Origin: Phoenix dactylifera
Taxonomy: Eukaryota; Streptophyta; Magnoliopsida; Arecales; Arecaceae
DNA length: 64,000 nt
Direction of reading: 5' to 3'
Assembly: GCF_009389715.1 (NCBI RefSeq)
Contig: NC_052407.1
Location: forward strand, 2,877,034-2,941,033
The number at the start of each line of letters is the position of its first letter. Within the stretch, counting starts at the first letter, position 1. This document shows, one piece after another, positions 33,545-45,500 of this stretch. A program made the position numbers and the translations under genes. A model generated the notes under the pieces. That model did no database searches. It was not told the DNA's origin and saw nothing but the letters and a program-made list of their open reading frames with translations.

Positions 33545-34215
33545 ATGGTATGCCGAACTGGCCCGTACCGGCCGATACGAACTGGAACGGCCAGCTACCG
33601 GTACGCCGGAGCCGTGGAAACCAGTACATGCTGGTTCTGTGCCGGAAATGAAGAAGACGAAGAGAAAAAGAGAGAGCACGGGGAAGTGAGGGGGGAGACC
33701 ATCCGTAGCTGCCATCGAAGAGCCACGAAGGGGCGTCGGAGGCTAGTGGGGGGCGACGGAACCCGACAGGGGCGCGGTAGAGGCCAAGGCCGTGGCCGCG
33801 TCCCCCGTTTCGAAAATAGGGGATGCGGCTGCGGCCTTTTAATTTGGGGGTTTTAAGTGAAGTCGGTATATCGGTTGCCGACTTTACTTAAAATCTCCAA
33901 ATTAAAAACCGCGGTCGCGTCCTCTGTTTCTTTCGAAACAGGGGACGCGGCCACTGCCTCGGCCTCCGCCACGCCCCTGCGGGTTCTCCTGCCCCCCACC
34001 GGCCTCCGCCGCCCCTCTACGGCTCTCCGATGGCGGCCATAGGTGGTCTCCCTCCCTTTCCTTTCCGTGCTCTCTCTCGTTCTCTTTTTCTTCTTTGGCT
34101 CCGGTGGGGAAGAGCTTTCCGGTTCGTATCGCCCGATTTCGGTACGAACCGAAATCGTACCGGTCTTGTAGGCAACCGGTACACCTACCAGACCCAGTAC
34201 GACAGACCTTGATCC
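33545..34215. repeat. GC-rich foldback element C
   Basis: The clearest of the three foldbacks. Arms of about 320 bases meet near 33875: left GTGGCCGCGTCCCCCGTTTC…AAGTGAAGTCGG, right CCGACTTTACTTAAAATC…GAAACAGGGGACGCGGCCAC. Farther out, GAGAGAGCACGGG (33670) faces CCGTGCTCTCTCTC (34065). Ends carry repeated GTACCGG / CCGGTAC strings. No coding capacity: the 177-residue frame at 33323 crosses the left arm by chance. Confidence 0.8.
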
Positions 34216-34324
34216 AAATAGTTAAATAAAAAAATTATTAGCAAAAACAAATAATATTATCCCCTTGTCTAAATCCTACCCATCTCTCAACCTTTCCAAC
34301 GGATCCTAGAATTTCTAAAACCTA

Positions 34325-35100
34325 GGCTCTGATACCACTAAATCTGTCATGCCTTGAACTCGAAGTGCGATAGATGTCGCACGCCCGCACGGCGGGCCGT
34401 ACAGGCGTGCACTGCAACTGATCATATGAAAGCTATTACAGATGCTTAAAATTTACTTAAACATTTATATACATTCAAAATAATTTTATAAAGTTTCAAA
34501 GTAGCGTATGTCAATATAATTCAAGTATTTCAGCTAGTCTAACCAAAATTTTGATTTAAGCAAAATCTTTCAAAAATCTATCGCACTCTCCAATCCTGTG
34601 CAATTAGGCCTCTAGATCTGAAAAATAGACAAAATAGGATAATGAGCTACACTAGCTCAGTAAGCAACATAATACCTCAGAGTGGGGTCAAAATATATTA
34701 GATAATTAATCAAAACATAAAATAATGATTAAAAAATAAATCACAGATAATATGTATTTGTTTTCTTTGAAATTTGTTAAGTATTTTCATAAAAATCCTG
34801 ATACCATAATCCAACACAAACAGGCTATGACCATGTAACCCAGTGACATGGGTTGCACAAGGTACCAAATATTACTATTATTAATCACTGATGGTACGGT
34901 GTCCAAATACCATTATTGTTAATCACCGGTGGTACGGTGTCTAAATACCACTATTATTAATTACCGATGATACGGTGTCCAAATATCACTATTCTAATCA
35001 CCGGTGGTACGGTGTCGAAACCAGTTTCTCACAGATACAAGTCGACAGGGCAATGAATAATCTCCATTAGCTGGGCTAGAACAGATCAAGGTAATGCTGA
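34325..35100 (-). mobile_element. LTR retrotransposon relic: primer site plus LTR, minus strand
   Basis: GGCTCTGATACCA at 34325-34337 is the complement of the initiator-tRNA primer site (TGGTATCAGAGCC). It is followed after seven bases by TGTCATGCC at 34345, a plausible LTR edge (…GGCATGACA on the minus strand). This is a minus-strand element whose LTR lies to the right. Within it are GTACGGTGTC repeats and text typical of Gypsy/chromovirus LTRs (AGCTACACTAGCTCAGTAAG). The right end of the LTR is not sharply defined and no interior genes are recognised on the left. Confidence 0.55.
34882..35025. repeat. 38-bp tandem repeat inside the LTR relic
   Basis: Nearly four units starting TAATCACTG/TAATCACCG/TAATTACCG/TAATCACCG at 34882, 34920, 34958 and 34995, each with (G/A)TGGTACGGTGTC and AAATACCA. 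Period 38, with the third unit one base shorter. Confidence 0.9.
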
Positions 35101-36719
35101 AAATACATACATATCAAATCCACACACTTCGATCCACTTGAGTAATTGCACTTTTCTTCTTCTTCTTTAGACCAGACAAATATATCCTCCTGTTCACTTC
35201 AGCCTGGATTTATGCATGGCGCTTGCATGTGGTCTAGTGCTGTTGAGGAAATGGAAGCGCCAAAACAAAATTAGGTAGATTTCCAACAAGGGCAAGGACA
35301 ACTGCAACACTCAGCACGCAAAATGGACTTCGATGGGCCCGTTGAGGAGAAGGTGCTAGAGATGGAGATCTCGAACAACAGTTAAATGTTTGATCTTGAG
35401 CTCATGGAGTCTGCAGTGATGCCTTTCGGGGTATTTTGTGGTGGCTTCTCGATTGAGCGATTGCAGTGGAATTGTTAGATCTTCTCTCTGTTCTACATTT
35501 TTTTTCTTTCAATTTTAGTTGCAAAACCTGTAGCATGAGGCAGTTGGGACCAGAACTGGCAATTGGAGAGATGATCAGGAAGTGCATTCCAATTGTGTAA
35601 CATTTTTTCCAGGTTGCCTAATGTTGATTATAAATGCTCACAAGTAGTGTTTTTCATGGTCTTCAATTCTGCATTCACATATTCTTCCATCCTGTGCATT
35701 GGTATTAACCAAAGCTGAACTGGTCACTTTTATTTCTTGTTTGTGTTATCCGCCTGAATGTGCGTGCAAATCGTTCCAAAATTCTTCAGGTAAACGATAT
35801 ATTTTGCATGTTTACATTCATGGTGTAAAAGTGGAACTGTCTCCTGGTATTGTCTCATAGCGTGCCGGCTAAGATGGAATAAATTGCTTCTAAAGAAAAT
35901 TATGAAACAACATGATTTGTGCATAATTTGTGGCTTTGGTTACAAACTACTTGTAGTATAAAAATTTTCTAATGAACTTGATAGAAACTGATTTTGTTTT
36001 CTTCCCAAAGGTATATTTTCTAAAACGATGTGCTTGTGTGATCTATATCAGAAAAGCTTCGCAACTCTGTGTGATTTATAAAACTTCTTGTCGCATAGTT
36101 TTTTTTTTTTTTTGATTGAAGAGGGAGGCTACATAAGGTAGAATTCAGTAGAATTCCAAGATTATTCTTTTTTCTCTCTCATAAGGTACATTTTTTCCCG
36201 TCTCTTAAACCAGAAGGGCTTAATTTTCAGTTTCTCTCAATGAACATAATCGGAGTTTTTGGCAATGAAAAATAGTCACAATTTTCCAATTAACTGTCTG
36301 AAATAGTTCAGAAGCTAATACCGTATTCTTCCCATAAACAGGTAGATATGTATTTTGAATGTTTGAAGACATCTATGACCTCTTGATTCTTAAACTGTAT
36401 AAATTAGATCCTTCATCCATGATGATCCAATTCTGCCCTAACGTCTAAAGCTATTTTTTATGGCTACGGGGAACTTATGTAGCTAAGAAGCCTTATCCTA
36501 AATTGCAAGCCACAAAGATAGAAAATTGTTCTTCCTCTCAAAGTAGCATAAGATTAGAGCCTCAAGGAAATGTATGAATTGTAGGTTAGAGTTTATTAGC
36601 AGCTGGAAGTTATAACTAGCCTATTATGTTATAGCAACAAAGAGCATGGGAAATATAGGCAAGGAAAGGTCTCGTTTTTCAATTTCTTCTCGCCTTTGAA
36701 AAACTTGAAGGACTCGTTT
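35101..36719. other. intergenic, no gene recognised
   Basis: Mixed-composition DNA with no domain in either strand. 35200-35560 is slightly GC-richer and could be a gene scrap, but no frame holds. A T-run occurs at 36099-36113. Confidence 0.35.
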
Positions 36720-37189
36720 GGTTCGCGGGAAGCATTTTCTCTCCTAAGAATATGATTCTTGAAAAGTAGATTCCTAGGAAGAGGATGTCTGAGAAAGTAT
36801 TTTTGGCATGTTTGGTTGATCATGGAAAAGTGACAGATTTCCAAAGTGCTTATGTTTGGTTGACCATCCACTTTCCTGAAAAAGTTATGCGTAATTCCTA
36901 TTATACTCTTAATAAAAATTAGGTCTTTAATGCCTCTTGAATGCTGAAGGGCCTTTTTGGGAAAAAAAATGAAAATGGAGTGATTTTCAGGCTTCCAGCT
37001 CATGGAAAAGTAACTTTTTTATGTTTCTCACGAGAAAGACTTTCCCATAAAATGTGGGAATCATATTTTCATGGAAATACAACCTTTTCATCTCTCTCTT
37101 TTGAAAACTCCAATCAAACAAGAGGTATCTAATTACTTTTCCGTTGACCACACTTTCTCCCCTTCTTTTCCCGCAAACCAAACAAGCCT
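36720..37189 (+). mobile_element. MITE copy 3, PIF/Harbinger-like
   Basis: About 470 bp. Left end GGACTCGTTTGGTTCGCGGG, right end CCCGCAAACCAAACAAGCCT, flanked by GAA on both sides (36717-36719 and 37190-37192). The interior closely follows copy 2 (GAAGCATTTTCTCTCCTA, TTTTGGCATGTTTGGTTG, TTGACCATCCACTTTCC). The peptide-level likeness of minus-strand frames at 5613-5882 and 36629-37003 is only this shared repeat. Confidence 0.8.
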
Positions 37190-37687
37190 GAAGTGTACCT
37201 TTAATCAAATTGCACAATGTATCTCATTACTTGGCTCAATTTAACAATCTATTTCTCTAGCCTAACCAAGGCTAACCGGAGAGGTCTTATGTAATGTAAC
37301 ATTCAGATTTTATCCTGGAATAGCAAGAAAGCCCGAAAAGTCAAATCGAGTCGTATAATTTTTTTTTCTTTTAATAATAACGCCTCACACAATATGAGCA
37401 TGAGTGCAGCCAATAAAATCAGAAAAAAAAACTAATAGAAGGAATAAGAAGCATCTGCTTGATTCTTTCATAAAATTTTTTAAGAGTGATGAGCCGCCTA
37501 CCCAACAATAGCATAATTTTTTGATTTGTCAAGTTATACCAACAAATTAGATGGCTATTTTCAGTATTTTGTGGCGGCTGACCAGGACTGGGAAGGTTGC
37601 AGGTGGGTAGGTATTATTGGAGCCCAGACCCACTCACACCCAGCGGATATGGTGTAGTCCGCAGCCTGGCCACGTCAATGATATCCG
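37190..37687. other. 5' flank of the PPR gene
   Basis: AT-rich to about 37560, then GC rises toward the PPR start. No obvious TATA element can be chosen with confidence. Confidence 0.4.
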
Positions 37688-39013
37688 ATGGCAGCGCTCC
37701 AAAACCAGGAGCTTCTCCGTTTAACCCGCGCCCCCCTCTCGCACTTCTTCCTCTCGGCCTCCGCCTCCGCCATCCGGAAGGCCTCCTCGCACGACGAAGC
37801 CCTGCGCCTTTTTAAGCTCAGGTTCCAACGCCGCCGTCCCGGCTTGGAGCCCTTCGAGACCCACGCCGCCGTCTTCACCCTTAAGGCCTCCTCCTCCGCC
37901 CCCCTCGTCGTCCCCCACCTCCACGCCCACTTCCTCAAATCCGGCCTTTTCGCCGACGTCCATGTCGCCTCCGCCCTCCTTCACAATTATGCATTATCCT
38001 CCTTCTCCCTCGCCCGCCTCCTGGTCGACGAAATTCCCAACGGGAACATCGTTACCGCCAACACCATGCTCACCTGCTACTCGAGGCACGGACGCCTCGG
38101 CGAAGCCCGCTCGCTCTTTAACAGCATGAAGGAGAAAGATATTGTTTCCTGGTCCGCCATGATCGGCGGCTACATGGACGCCGGGCACCGAACCCACGGG
38201 CTCGCTCTCTTCCGGGAGATGATGAAGGCTGGCCACCCGAAGCCCGACCCGCTGATGCTGGTGACGCTGCTCTCCGGGTGCGCCTCCACAGGCTCGCTCC
38301 GGTTGCTGGGAAAATCCATCCATGCCTATGCCGAGAAGAATGGAATCGAGGTCAACGTCCAGCTGGGGACGTCGCTCATCGACATGTACGCCAGGTCCGG
38401 TTGCTTGATAAGCGCGTTCCGTGTGTTCGAGAGAATGCGGGAGAGGAACGTTATGCACTGGACGGCTATGATTTGCGGGTTGGCCATGCACGGGCACGGA
38501 AAGGAGGCCGTCGCCTTCTTCGACAGAATGAGGGAGGTGGGCGTGAGGCCCAACGAGATAACATTCACTGGGGTCCTCAGTGCGTGCTGCCATGCGGGAC
38601 TGATCGAGGAGGGACAGAGGTATTTCTGCAGCATGGTCGAAGAATTCGGCTACAAGCCGCAAATTCACCATTATGGTTGCATGGTCGATCTCTTCGCCAA
38701 GGCCGGGAGGTTGGAGGATGCTTATGCTATTATCGAGAGCATGAGAATGGAACCGAATATCATTGTGTGGACTTGTTTCCTGGCAGCTTGCAAGAAGTAC
38801 AAGAACTTTGAGATCGCAGAGAAAGGGATCGAGAAGGTTTTGAGCATGGCGATCCCGAATGAAGATGGCGGAGTCTATGCGCTAATCTCTGATTTGTATG
38901 CACTGGGGGGTAGGTGGAACGATGTGGAACGAGTAAGGAAGTTGATGGATAAGCATAGCGTGAAGAAGAGCAGAGGGTCTAGTTTCTTAGAGGTGGAAGA
39001 AAAGGGAAGGTGA
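37688..39013 (+). CDS. pentatricopeptide repeat protein, PLS class with E-type tail
   Basis: Intronless, 441 residues, as most plant PPR genes are. The N-terminus (LLRLTRAPLSHFFLSASASA) is rich in R, S and A, fitting an organelle targeting peptide. Repeats run from about residue 55 to 345, with typical motifs: NTMLTCYSRHGRLGEARSLF, VSWSAMIGGYMDAG, GTSLIDMYARSGCLISAFRV, WTAMICGLAMHGHGKEAVAF, PNEITFTGVLSACCHAGLIE, YGCMVDLFAKAGRLEDAYAI. The tail has E-motif features (ACKKYKNFEIAEK, YALISDLYALGGRWNDVERV) and ends KKSRGSSFLEVEEKGR, without a DYW deaminase domain. Such proteins usually act in RNA editing or processing in mitochondria or plastids, often lending RNA specificity to a partner that supplies the DYW domain. 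The target is unknown. The gene is shorter than the typical 500-700-residue member but its frame is complete. Confidence 0.9.
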   Translation: MAALQNQELLRLTRAPLSHFFLSASASAIRKASSHDEALRLFKLRFQRRRPGLEPFETHAAVFTLKASSSAPLVVPHLHAHFLKSGLFADVHVASALLHNYALSSFSLARLLVDEIPNGNIVTANTMLTCYSRHGRLGEARSLFNSMKEKDIVSWSAMIGGYMDAGHRTHGLALFREMMKAGHPKPDPLMLVTLLSGCASTGSLRLLGKSIHAYAEKNGIEVNVQLGTSLIDMYARSGCLISAFRVFERMRERNVMHWTAMICGLAMHGHGKEAVAFFDRMREVGVRPNEITFTGVLSACCHAGLIEEGQRYFCSMVEEFGYKPQIHHYGCMVDLFAKAGRLEDAYAIIESMRMEPNIIVWTCFLAACKKYKNFEIAEKGIEKVLSMAIPNEDGGVYALISDLYALGGRWNDVERVRKLMDKHSVKKSRGSSFLEVEEKGR

Positions 39014-41861
39014 CATAGAACTAGTATCAGGAGGCTTAGGCCTAGTGGATGGAGATTGTTTGGAGAGTTAAAGGTGCTGCTGGTTGATGGATTCTGATGC
39101 AGGAAGACCGACACCAGCTGACCGAGGAGAAGGCAGAGAACTGCGATGATCAGTAAAACTTGCTGAAGACACCCAAGTGCAAAAGAAGTCATGATAGAGG
39201 CCAAGTGTTTCTGTTTGAGATTTTCATTACAATTCAACAATTGAATTCTGGCATTCCATCAAATGTTTTGTTTTTGCCATGGTCAAGAGCTGTACTTATA
39301 CTGTTGAGCACCATTTTTGCAAGAAAATAAATTAATGGAGACAAAAAGTTAAAGGCAGCAAACTGCAATGAACCGTCTGCTGTGCTAAGAAGTGCTCTCT
39401 TGTACTCTAAATCTGTCTTTCTAGCAGAAAGAATTTGAGTTGGAAAACCATATTTGGTTTGGAGGAGTTGGATTTTAGAATGAAAATGAAAATAAATGAC
39501 TCTCATTCCGGTCGTTTTGTTGAAGGAAATTCCATCTCTATTCCAATTTTAGAGAGGAATGTACATGCAACAATCCTCCAAAATTCAGTCCCTACTTTTT
39601 TTTATACCATTTAAATTCCATTTCAACGATGATTTCGATTATGGATGTAATCATTCTGATTTTCAGTCCGATTTCGATTTCAGTCATGAATCAAATGCAT
39701 ATTTAATTCTTACGAAGGAAGAATGCAAGTTAAATCCAGAGGCAAGGTAAAAATTCTCTTAAAAAACATATTATGAGTATCATGGATGCCCTTTTTTTGG
39801 AGATACTATCAAGAAAAGCTTAGCGTGTAGAATTCCTCCACAAGCTAATTATCTAAACAAGTTCAATGGATGGTCACCTAGATTGAGGGTTTCAAGAAAG
39901 ATTATTTGGGGTACAACTTATTGTAAAAGCTTAATTCTGCTGTGAACTTACACGAAGATTTCTTACCAAATATTTATACAAAAATAAAAAATGCAAACAT
40001 CATTCAATTTAAATTGAGCATAAGAAAACCATTCCATGGAACCCAACAACGTTTGCATGCAAAGGGGCCATGTGTGCAGACTTTTCATATTTCTGATTCA
40101 ATGATTCAATATGACAAGAAAATAATAATCAATGCATGTTTACATGGTTTTAATCTTCTAAACTGGGTGATCGAGCAACATTCGAGACCATCTTTTTAGC
40201 GTTCAAGTAGTGGAAATTTGGTTTACCAATCTCTTTCAGATAGAGACCGGCATGCCCCAAGTCTAGATGCATTTTTTCAACCTATTGCTGGACTGAGTAT
40301 TTATTTAGAAAAAAGTTCTCCTTACTAGATGACTTGCTAAGATAGAAATTGTCGGAGATATAGGCTTTGTTTGGTAGAACTTTCTGGCTTTCTAAAAGCA
40401 CTTTTAGATGGAATATGGGTGTTTGATAAAAAAAATCGAAAAAACTATTTTAGTTTTGCTAGAAAACTAAAACATTTTTTTAGGAGAAGCTCTATTTTGA
40501 AGTTTTTTCGGAAAAACACTTTTAGGCTCCGTCGGAAAACTGTTTTAAGTTACAAAAACAGTTTGCAATAAAATATTAAAAATTTCTTCACCAAACTAGT
40601 TTTTCCTATAAATGTTAAATACTATAGTCGAGCAGCTGATCCTCGCGACACAGCTCTTTTAAGTGCAGTGCAGCTGTAGGTATCACGCATAAATGATTAG
40701 TAACAAATAAATTCTATATAGAGGACTTTGTTGTGCTAAAAACCTGAGGAAGACTCTCGTATGCCTCGATGGTTCAAAGACCCCACTTTGGGCTGTGGAC
40801 AACGATATCGACCAGCACGATGAGAGGTAATAAAAAAGTTGACTCTTGTATTTAGAATCTAAAGAAAGGAGTGCAGGGATGACAAGCTTGTCAAGATTCT
40901 AGACTTGTGATGCATAAGGGGAAGATTGAAACCAACTCTAATATTTTCGTTCTTGGTGTGACAGTTTGAAGCTAACTCTAACATGACCGACCAATCGAGG
41001 TGTCATACTCGAGTAAAGCATCTTGGTCAAGATAGAACTCCATTTGCCAAAGGCCTGCTAGAATGGACTAATGGTTAAGGTCAACAAAACCAAGCCTCGG
41101 ATCAATTTGGCAATCTAGCAATGGATCCTAAAATCTGTTGGAACATGAGGATCTTTAATATTTGAAACTGGTCTCGGAGCATGAATTAACACTGTTCTTA
41201 AGCGAATTTTGTCCCCACTATGTTGCTGTTGGTGATCCAGCAAATTCGCTCTAGGATACAACAAAACTGAAATAGAATCCTAACTAGCAAAACTAGGATC
41301 CCCCAGAACAACGGAATGAAAGATTTTGTAGAATAAGTTATCTTAATCGGTGAAAAACATTGGCAATTTATAACACTGAATTAAACTTTGAAGCAACACA
41401 ACTTTTGGAATAGTGTCTGTTCAAAACATAACTGCTAGTGCAGTTATTTTGTGCAAAACAGATAAAAACTGTCAAATGCCAATTTTTGTTAATATAATAT
41501 TGGCTTTTCCTTCACAACTTTCCACCAATAAGTTATTTTAACATGTGTAGGATATGAATGCTTATAAAGTTATCTAAAAAAACTCTACACAAGCAATGTG
41601 GGACTAAAACCCCTCTCAACATTACAAACTATTAAAGGAAGGAGACTTCCAACAATCATGCTTTCATGTTATTATATATTCCTAAGAACATCACAACACT
41701 CTACTCTCTAGCTATGCCTCCTTATAGCACCTATTTTGCTAAAATATTAGCTGAGTTGTGAGTTCAAAACAAACTAGTTCACAATATGATTTGATTTTAA
41801 TATGAAAAGATGAGAGAATTGTGGATTTTGTATGGAGGTTTTAAGTAGTACATAAATTAAA
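39014..41861. other. intergenic, no gene recognised
   Basis: AT-rich DNA. 40366-40612 has weak MITE-like ends (GGCTTTGTTTGGTAGAAC … ACCAAACTAG) around a lysine/phenylalanine-rich chance frame. 39430-39600 has T/A-rich inverted symmetry typical of decayed MITEs. Nothing can be called firmly. Confidence 0.35.
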
Positions 41862-42075
41862 GATGGCAATCCGTACAGGCCGGACTAGATATAGGTCGGG
41901 TCAGATATAGAATAGATGAAAAATCTATCAATCCAAAACCGACTTATTTATTAAATGGGTCAAAAATTCAAACTAAATATGACCATTTTATTGGATAAGT
42001 GATCTATCTCGACCTATAATGAATTGAATTAAGTTAAACAAGTTACGTGGTTAAACATTGTTACCTCTAACATAA
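41862..42075 (+). repeat. remnant of the 'GGGTGGCAA…GGTCGGGT' element end
   Basis: GATGGCAATC…CCGGACTAGATATAGGTCGGGTCAGATA and the following CTTATTTATTAAATGGGTCA match, with divergence, the left end of the Mutator-like element at 56391 (GTGGCAATCGGGTCGGATCA…GGTCGGG…ATATTTATTAAACAGGTCA). Only one end is visible, so this is a truncated copy or solo terminus. Confidence 0.5.
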
Positions 42076-42509
42076 ATAAGCTAACTTTCTTTTAGAATTT
42101 TATGAATTATTTATCTCATATATATTGGCAGATCTAAATCACATCATTGTTGCAAGCCAAAATATATCTTCATATAAAATTATATAAATTTTTTAAAAAA
42201 TAAAATTTTCATGCCACCATAGCCACACTGAGATTCTTTTGAAAAATAATGATTTTGAATTTTGAAACCAAACTTCAAACAAGCAAATGAAGGGATCAGA
42301 CAACTATGGATATATTTTAAATCGTATTTTGACACATCGAAATATGTTTTATTTCTCTAATCATCCATGTCGGCCGACATAAGCTGATATACCGGTTTCT
42401 TTCGGTATCGGTAGCCCACCGAGATGGCAGAAATATATCGGCCTCGAAACCCTTGCTTTACTCGGCCGCGCCCCCGAAAACCCCAGCCCTCCGCTAAACC
42501 CCCTGCCCG

Positions 42510-45500
42510 ATGCTGCTGCAGTCCCTCCTCCGGTCCACCGCCGCCGCCTCCACCGCGGCTCGGACCCGAAACCTCTCCTCCCTCCGCTCCAATCTCCTCG
42601 CCCCCACCGCCGTGGCGGCGGGGCGGCGGTCCTATCCCGCCCCTACTCCAAAGCCAAGACCAAGACCACCACCAAGGGCAAGGTCCGGGGCAAGGACCCT
42701 CGGGGCGTCTCCGCGGACGATGCCACCCGGCCCGAAGATGCCTCCTCCGCCGCCGATGACGACCTCAATGTCGAGTTCGAGCTCCCGACCGATCCCCTAC
42801 CCGTCACCTACGACCCCGCCCTCGATGTCGGCCCCGGCGGCCGCCCCCTCTTCTCCTTCACCAAATCCTTCTCCTCCCTCGGTCGCAAGGACGCATGCAC
42901 CTACGTAGACCTCAGGTATCTCCTTTCTCTCTTCTCCCATTGAGTCTGAGGCCAAAAAGGTTCCCATTTTTCACTATGCTTCTTTCATAAAGTTAAGATT
43001 TTTTTTTTCTCTTAATCGGCATCTAATCGGTTCCCACTTTCTTAGCTTGGACGAGTGGAAAGCGATGTTACCCGAGGGATTGCCTCCGGGGATGGTGAAG
43101 GAGTTTGAGGAGACGAGGCGGTGTGCTGTGATGGTGAGGCAGAGCTTTCTGGACTTGCGCGATAATTTCCGCTACATTGTCGACCCGCCCATCCGTACAG
43201 GCGCTAAAAGTGAGCTCATTTTAGTTACTCCACTCTCTTTATGCTTCTTTTCAGTTTTTTTTTTTTTTAATTTCTATTTGTTAATCACTTAGGTCTGGTG
43301 TATTGAGTGCATGTTCATAACTGGCATTTCTTAATTTGCATAGTTTGTCTCCTTGTGGACATGTGAATGGAGGTTTAGATTGCATGGGAACTCTTTCTGA
43401 TATCCATTGGGGTTAACTAATCCATTTGCCTCACTTCATTCATTAAACAATTTGGTTAAGATAGTAATGAGGCATGTTTAAGGATTGCTGATGTGACCCG
43501 TCCAGTGATCACCAAAAAGTTTGAAGGATGAGTTCTTAGGCATGTCCGCAACAAATAAAGTTTTCTTCTCTCCTTCTTCCAGCCATCACTATTTGATGAC
43601 TGATGCTCATGGGTTATCTTTTCTTTGTTGTAGGCATGTCTTTAATAGGTCTACAAGCCAAAACAACCCATACAAGTCTATGGGATGAACTTAGAATAAC
43701 AGTGTTCGCACCCTTATCTCTTTATCCACATTTGCCAACATGGAATTCATGGTACAATGAAATCCACAAAGTGTGTTTTTCTTTAAAAAGATATTTTGTG
43801 CTCCTAGAAACCTGTAACACGTGGAATGCAGAATGGTAATATGAATTCTTACCAAGTGTTTGTTTCCTTTAAATACAAGTGATGCTTGGAAATGAACTTA
43901 CTTCCGTTTTTCCTTTCATCATTACATATGCACATGAAAATTAAATCTACACATTGGATGGGACAACTGCTAATCTGTGTCACTTTTGTGCCATCCTTGT
44001 TTTCCCTGCTGCCAAATTGTTTATTGCAACCTACAATTCAATTCTTTTGACTGTCATTAGTTCTATAAAGCCAATGCCACATAAGAAAAGAAAATTAAGT
44101 ACAAGCAGCTTCTAAGCATCAAGATTTCTACAAGACCAGTATGGCAGAAGAAAGAAAACACAAAAGAGAAAACACTAACAACTTGTATAATATTGTTTAC
44201 ACCAACCTCCTGAATTAATAATTGATTCAAGTGACCTGTTTGTGATTTTGACATAGAGGGTTCTAGCAACTTCATCTGATTTGGCATATACCTCGAACTG
44301 TCACAATCATGTGCTATATCACTTCCTAACCTTTTCATGTCCATTTGTCTTCTCATGCAAGTGGAGTTGCATGATGATAATGATGTGCATGCAAAAATGT
44401 AAGTTGAAAGAGAAAAAACTAGAATGATAATTGTATCTAAAGTAACCATAGCGCTCAGCCTGTTCTTATGATACGTGCTTTTAATTCATGGTGCAATTGG
44501 ATGTGGTTTTGATCCAATTGGTAATTTATCAAACATTTTAATTATGTACCTTATATGGTGTTCAAGCTACATAGGAATTAAATAACCAATATGGAACCAA
44601 TGTCTAATGGAATATACGATTTGCTTCCTTTGTCTCTCTCTAGGTATTCTTGATTTTTATTTTCTGAAGAGTTGTTTCGTTAGCATCTCTTTCATAGCAA
44701 ATTCATAGGTCTAGGTGCTTGAGTTGTTCAACAGATTTCACATTGTGATTCAGCATTGTTGTGTGTATTTTGTACTTTAGTGAATGCCTTGTGCATTTAA
44801 CTTGAAAACCACCTCAACTTAATTAAATGTTGATCCTTTCAGTCTCCTTGTCACCTAGTACCTTGAGCTTTCTTACGATTAAATTACAAAACTGTCATCC
44901 ATGAACCATAAGGTCTTTTGTTGAATTCCATGACCCATTGTGTGTATTTTGCTGGATGCTGCTTGTTTTTTAGTGCACAATCTATGACCTCATTGTAATC
45001 GTCATACATGAAATTTCTGTTAAAATGGTAGGTATACTCACAGTATTTCCTCCAGGAGTCATTTATAATCAGCATAACCCATTGTCAGAATACATGATGA
45101 TCTAACTGTTTTTTGTACATATTAATGTATCTCTGATTGCATAGGATGAATGACTTAACATACTATCGATGAATTGTATTCTGGAGAGGCATAAATTATT
45201 ACAAATAGTCTTCTTGAAGGAGTGGTGTTAAATCTGCTCATGCATATAGGCAGGCTTACAAGCCACATGACCAGAGATTCCTCTTGATATGCTATCCTTG
45301 CTTGCATTGATGTAGTGTAGTTATTTTTATAGTTCAAGTAGCTTGATAGGTGACTTTCACCTACATGCATGTTCACAGGCACGTCACTTGAACAAAATAC
45401 TTGTTCTAGAATTATTAACAACAGAATAAAAAATAATTTCTTTATAATAACGTAACAAGTCTCGATGCAACTTAAACTGTTGCTTAGGTGGTGGAGCTTT

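Noticed and set aside
38278-38811. Frames overlapping the PPR gene on both strands
   Set aside because: Shadows of the PPR coding sequence; only the 37688-39013 frame carries repeat motifs.
42424-42759. Alternative mS29 start at ATG 42424
   Set aside because: That frame is proline/arginine-rich, lacks a presequence and ends at a stop without joining the conserved frame.
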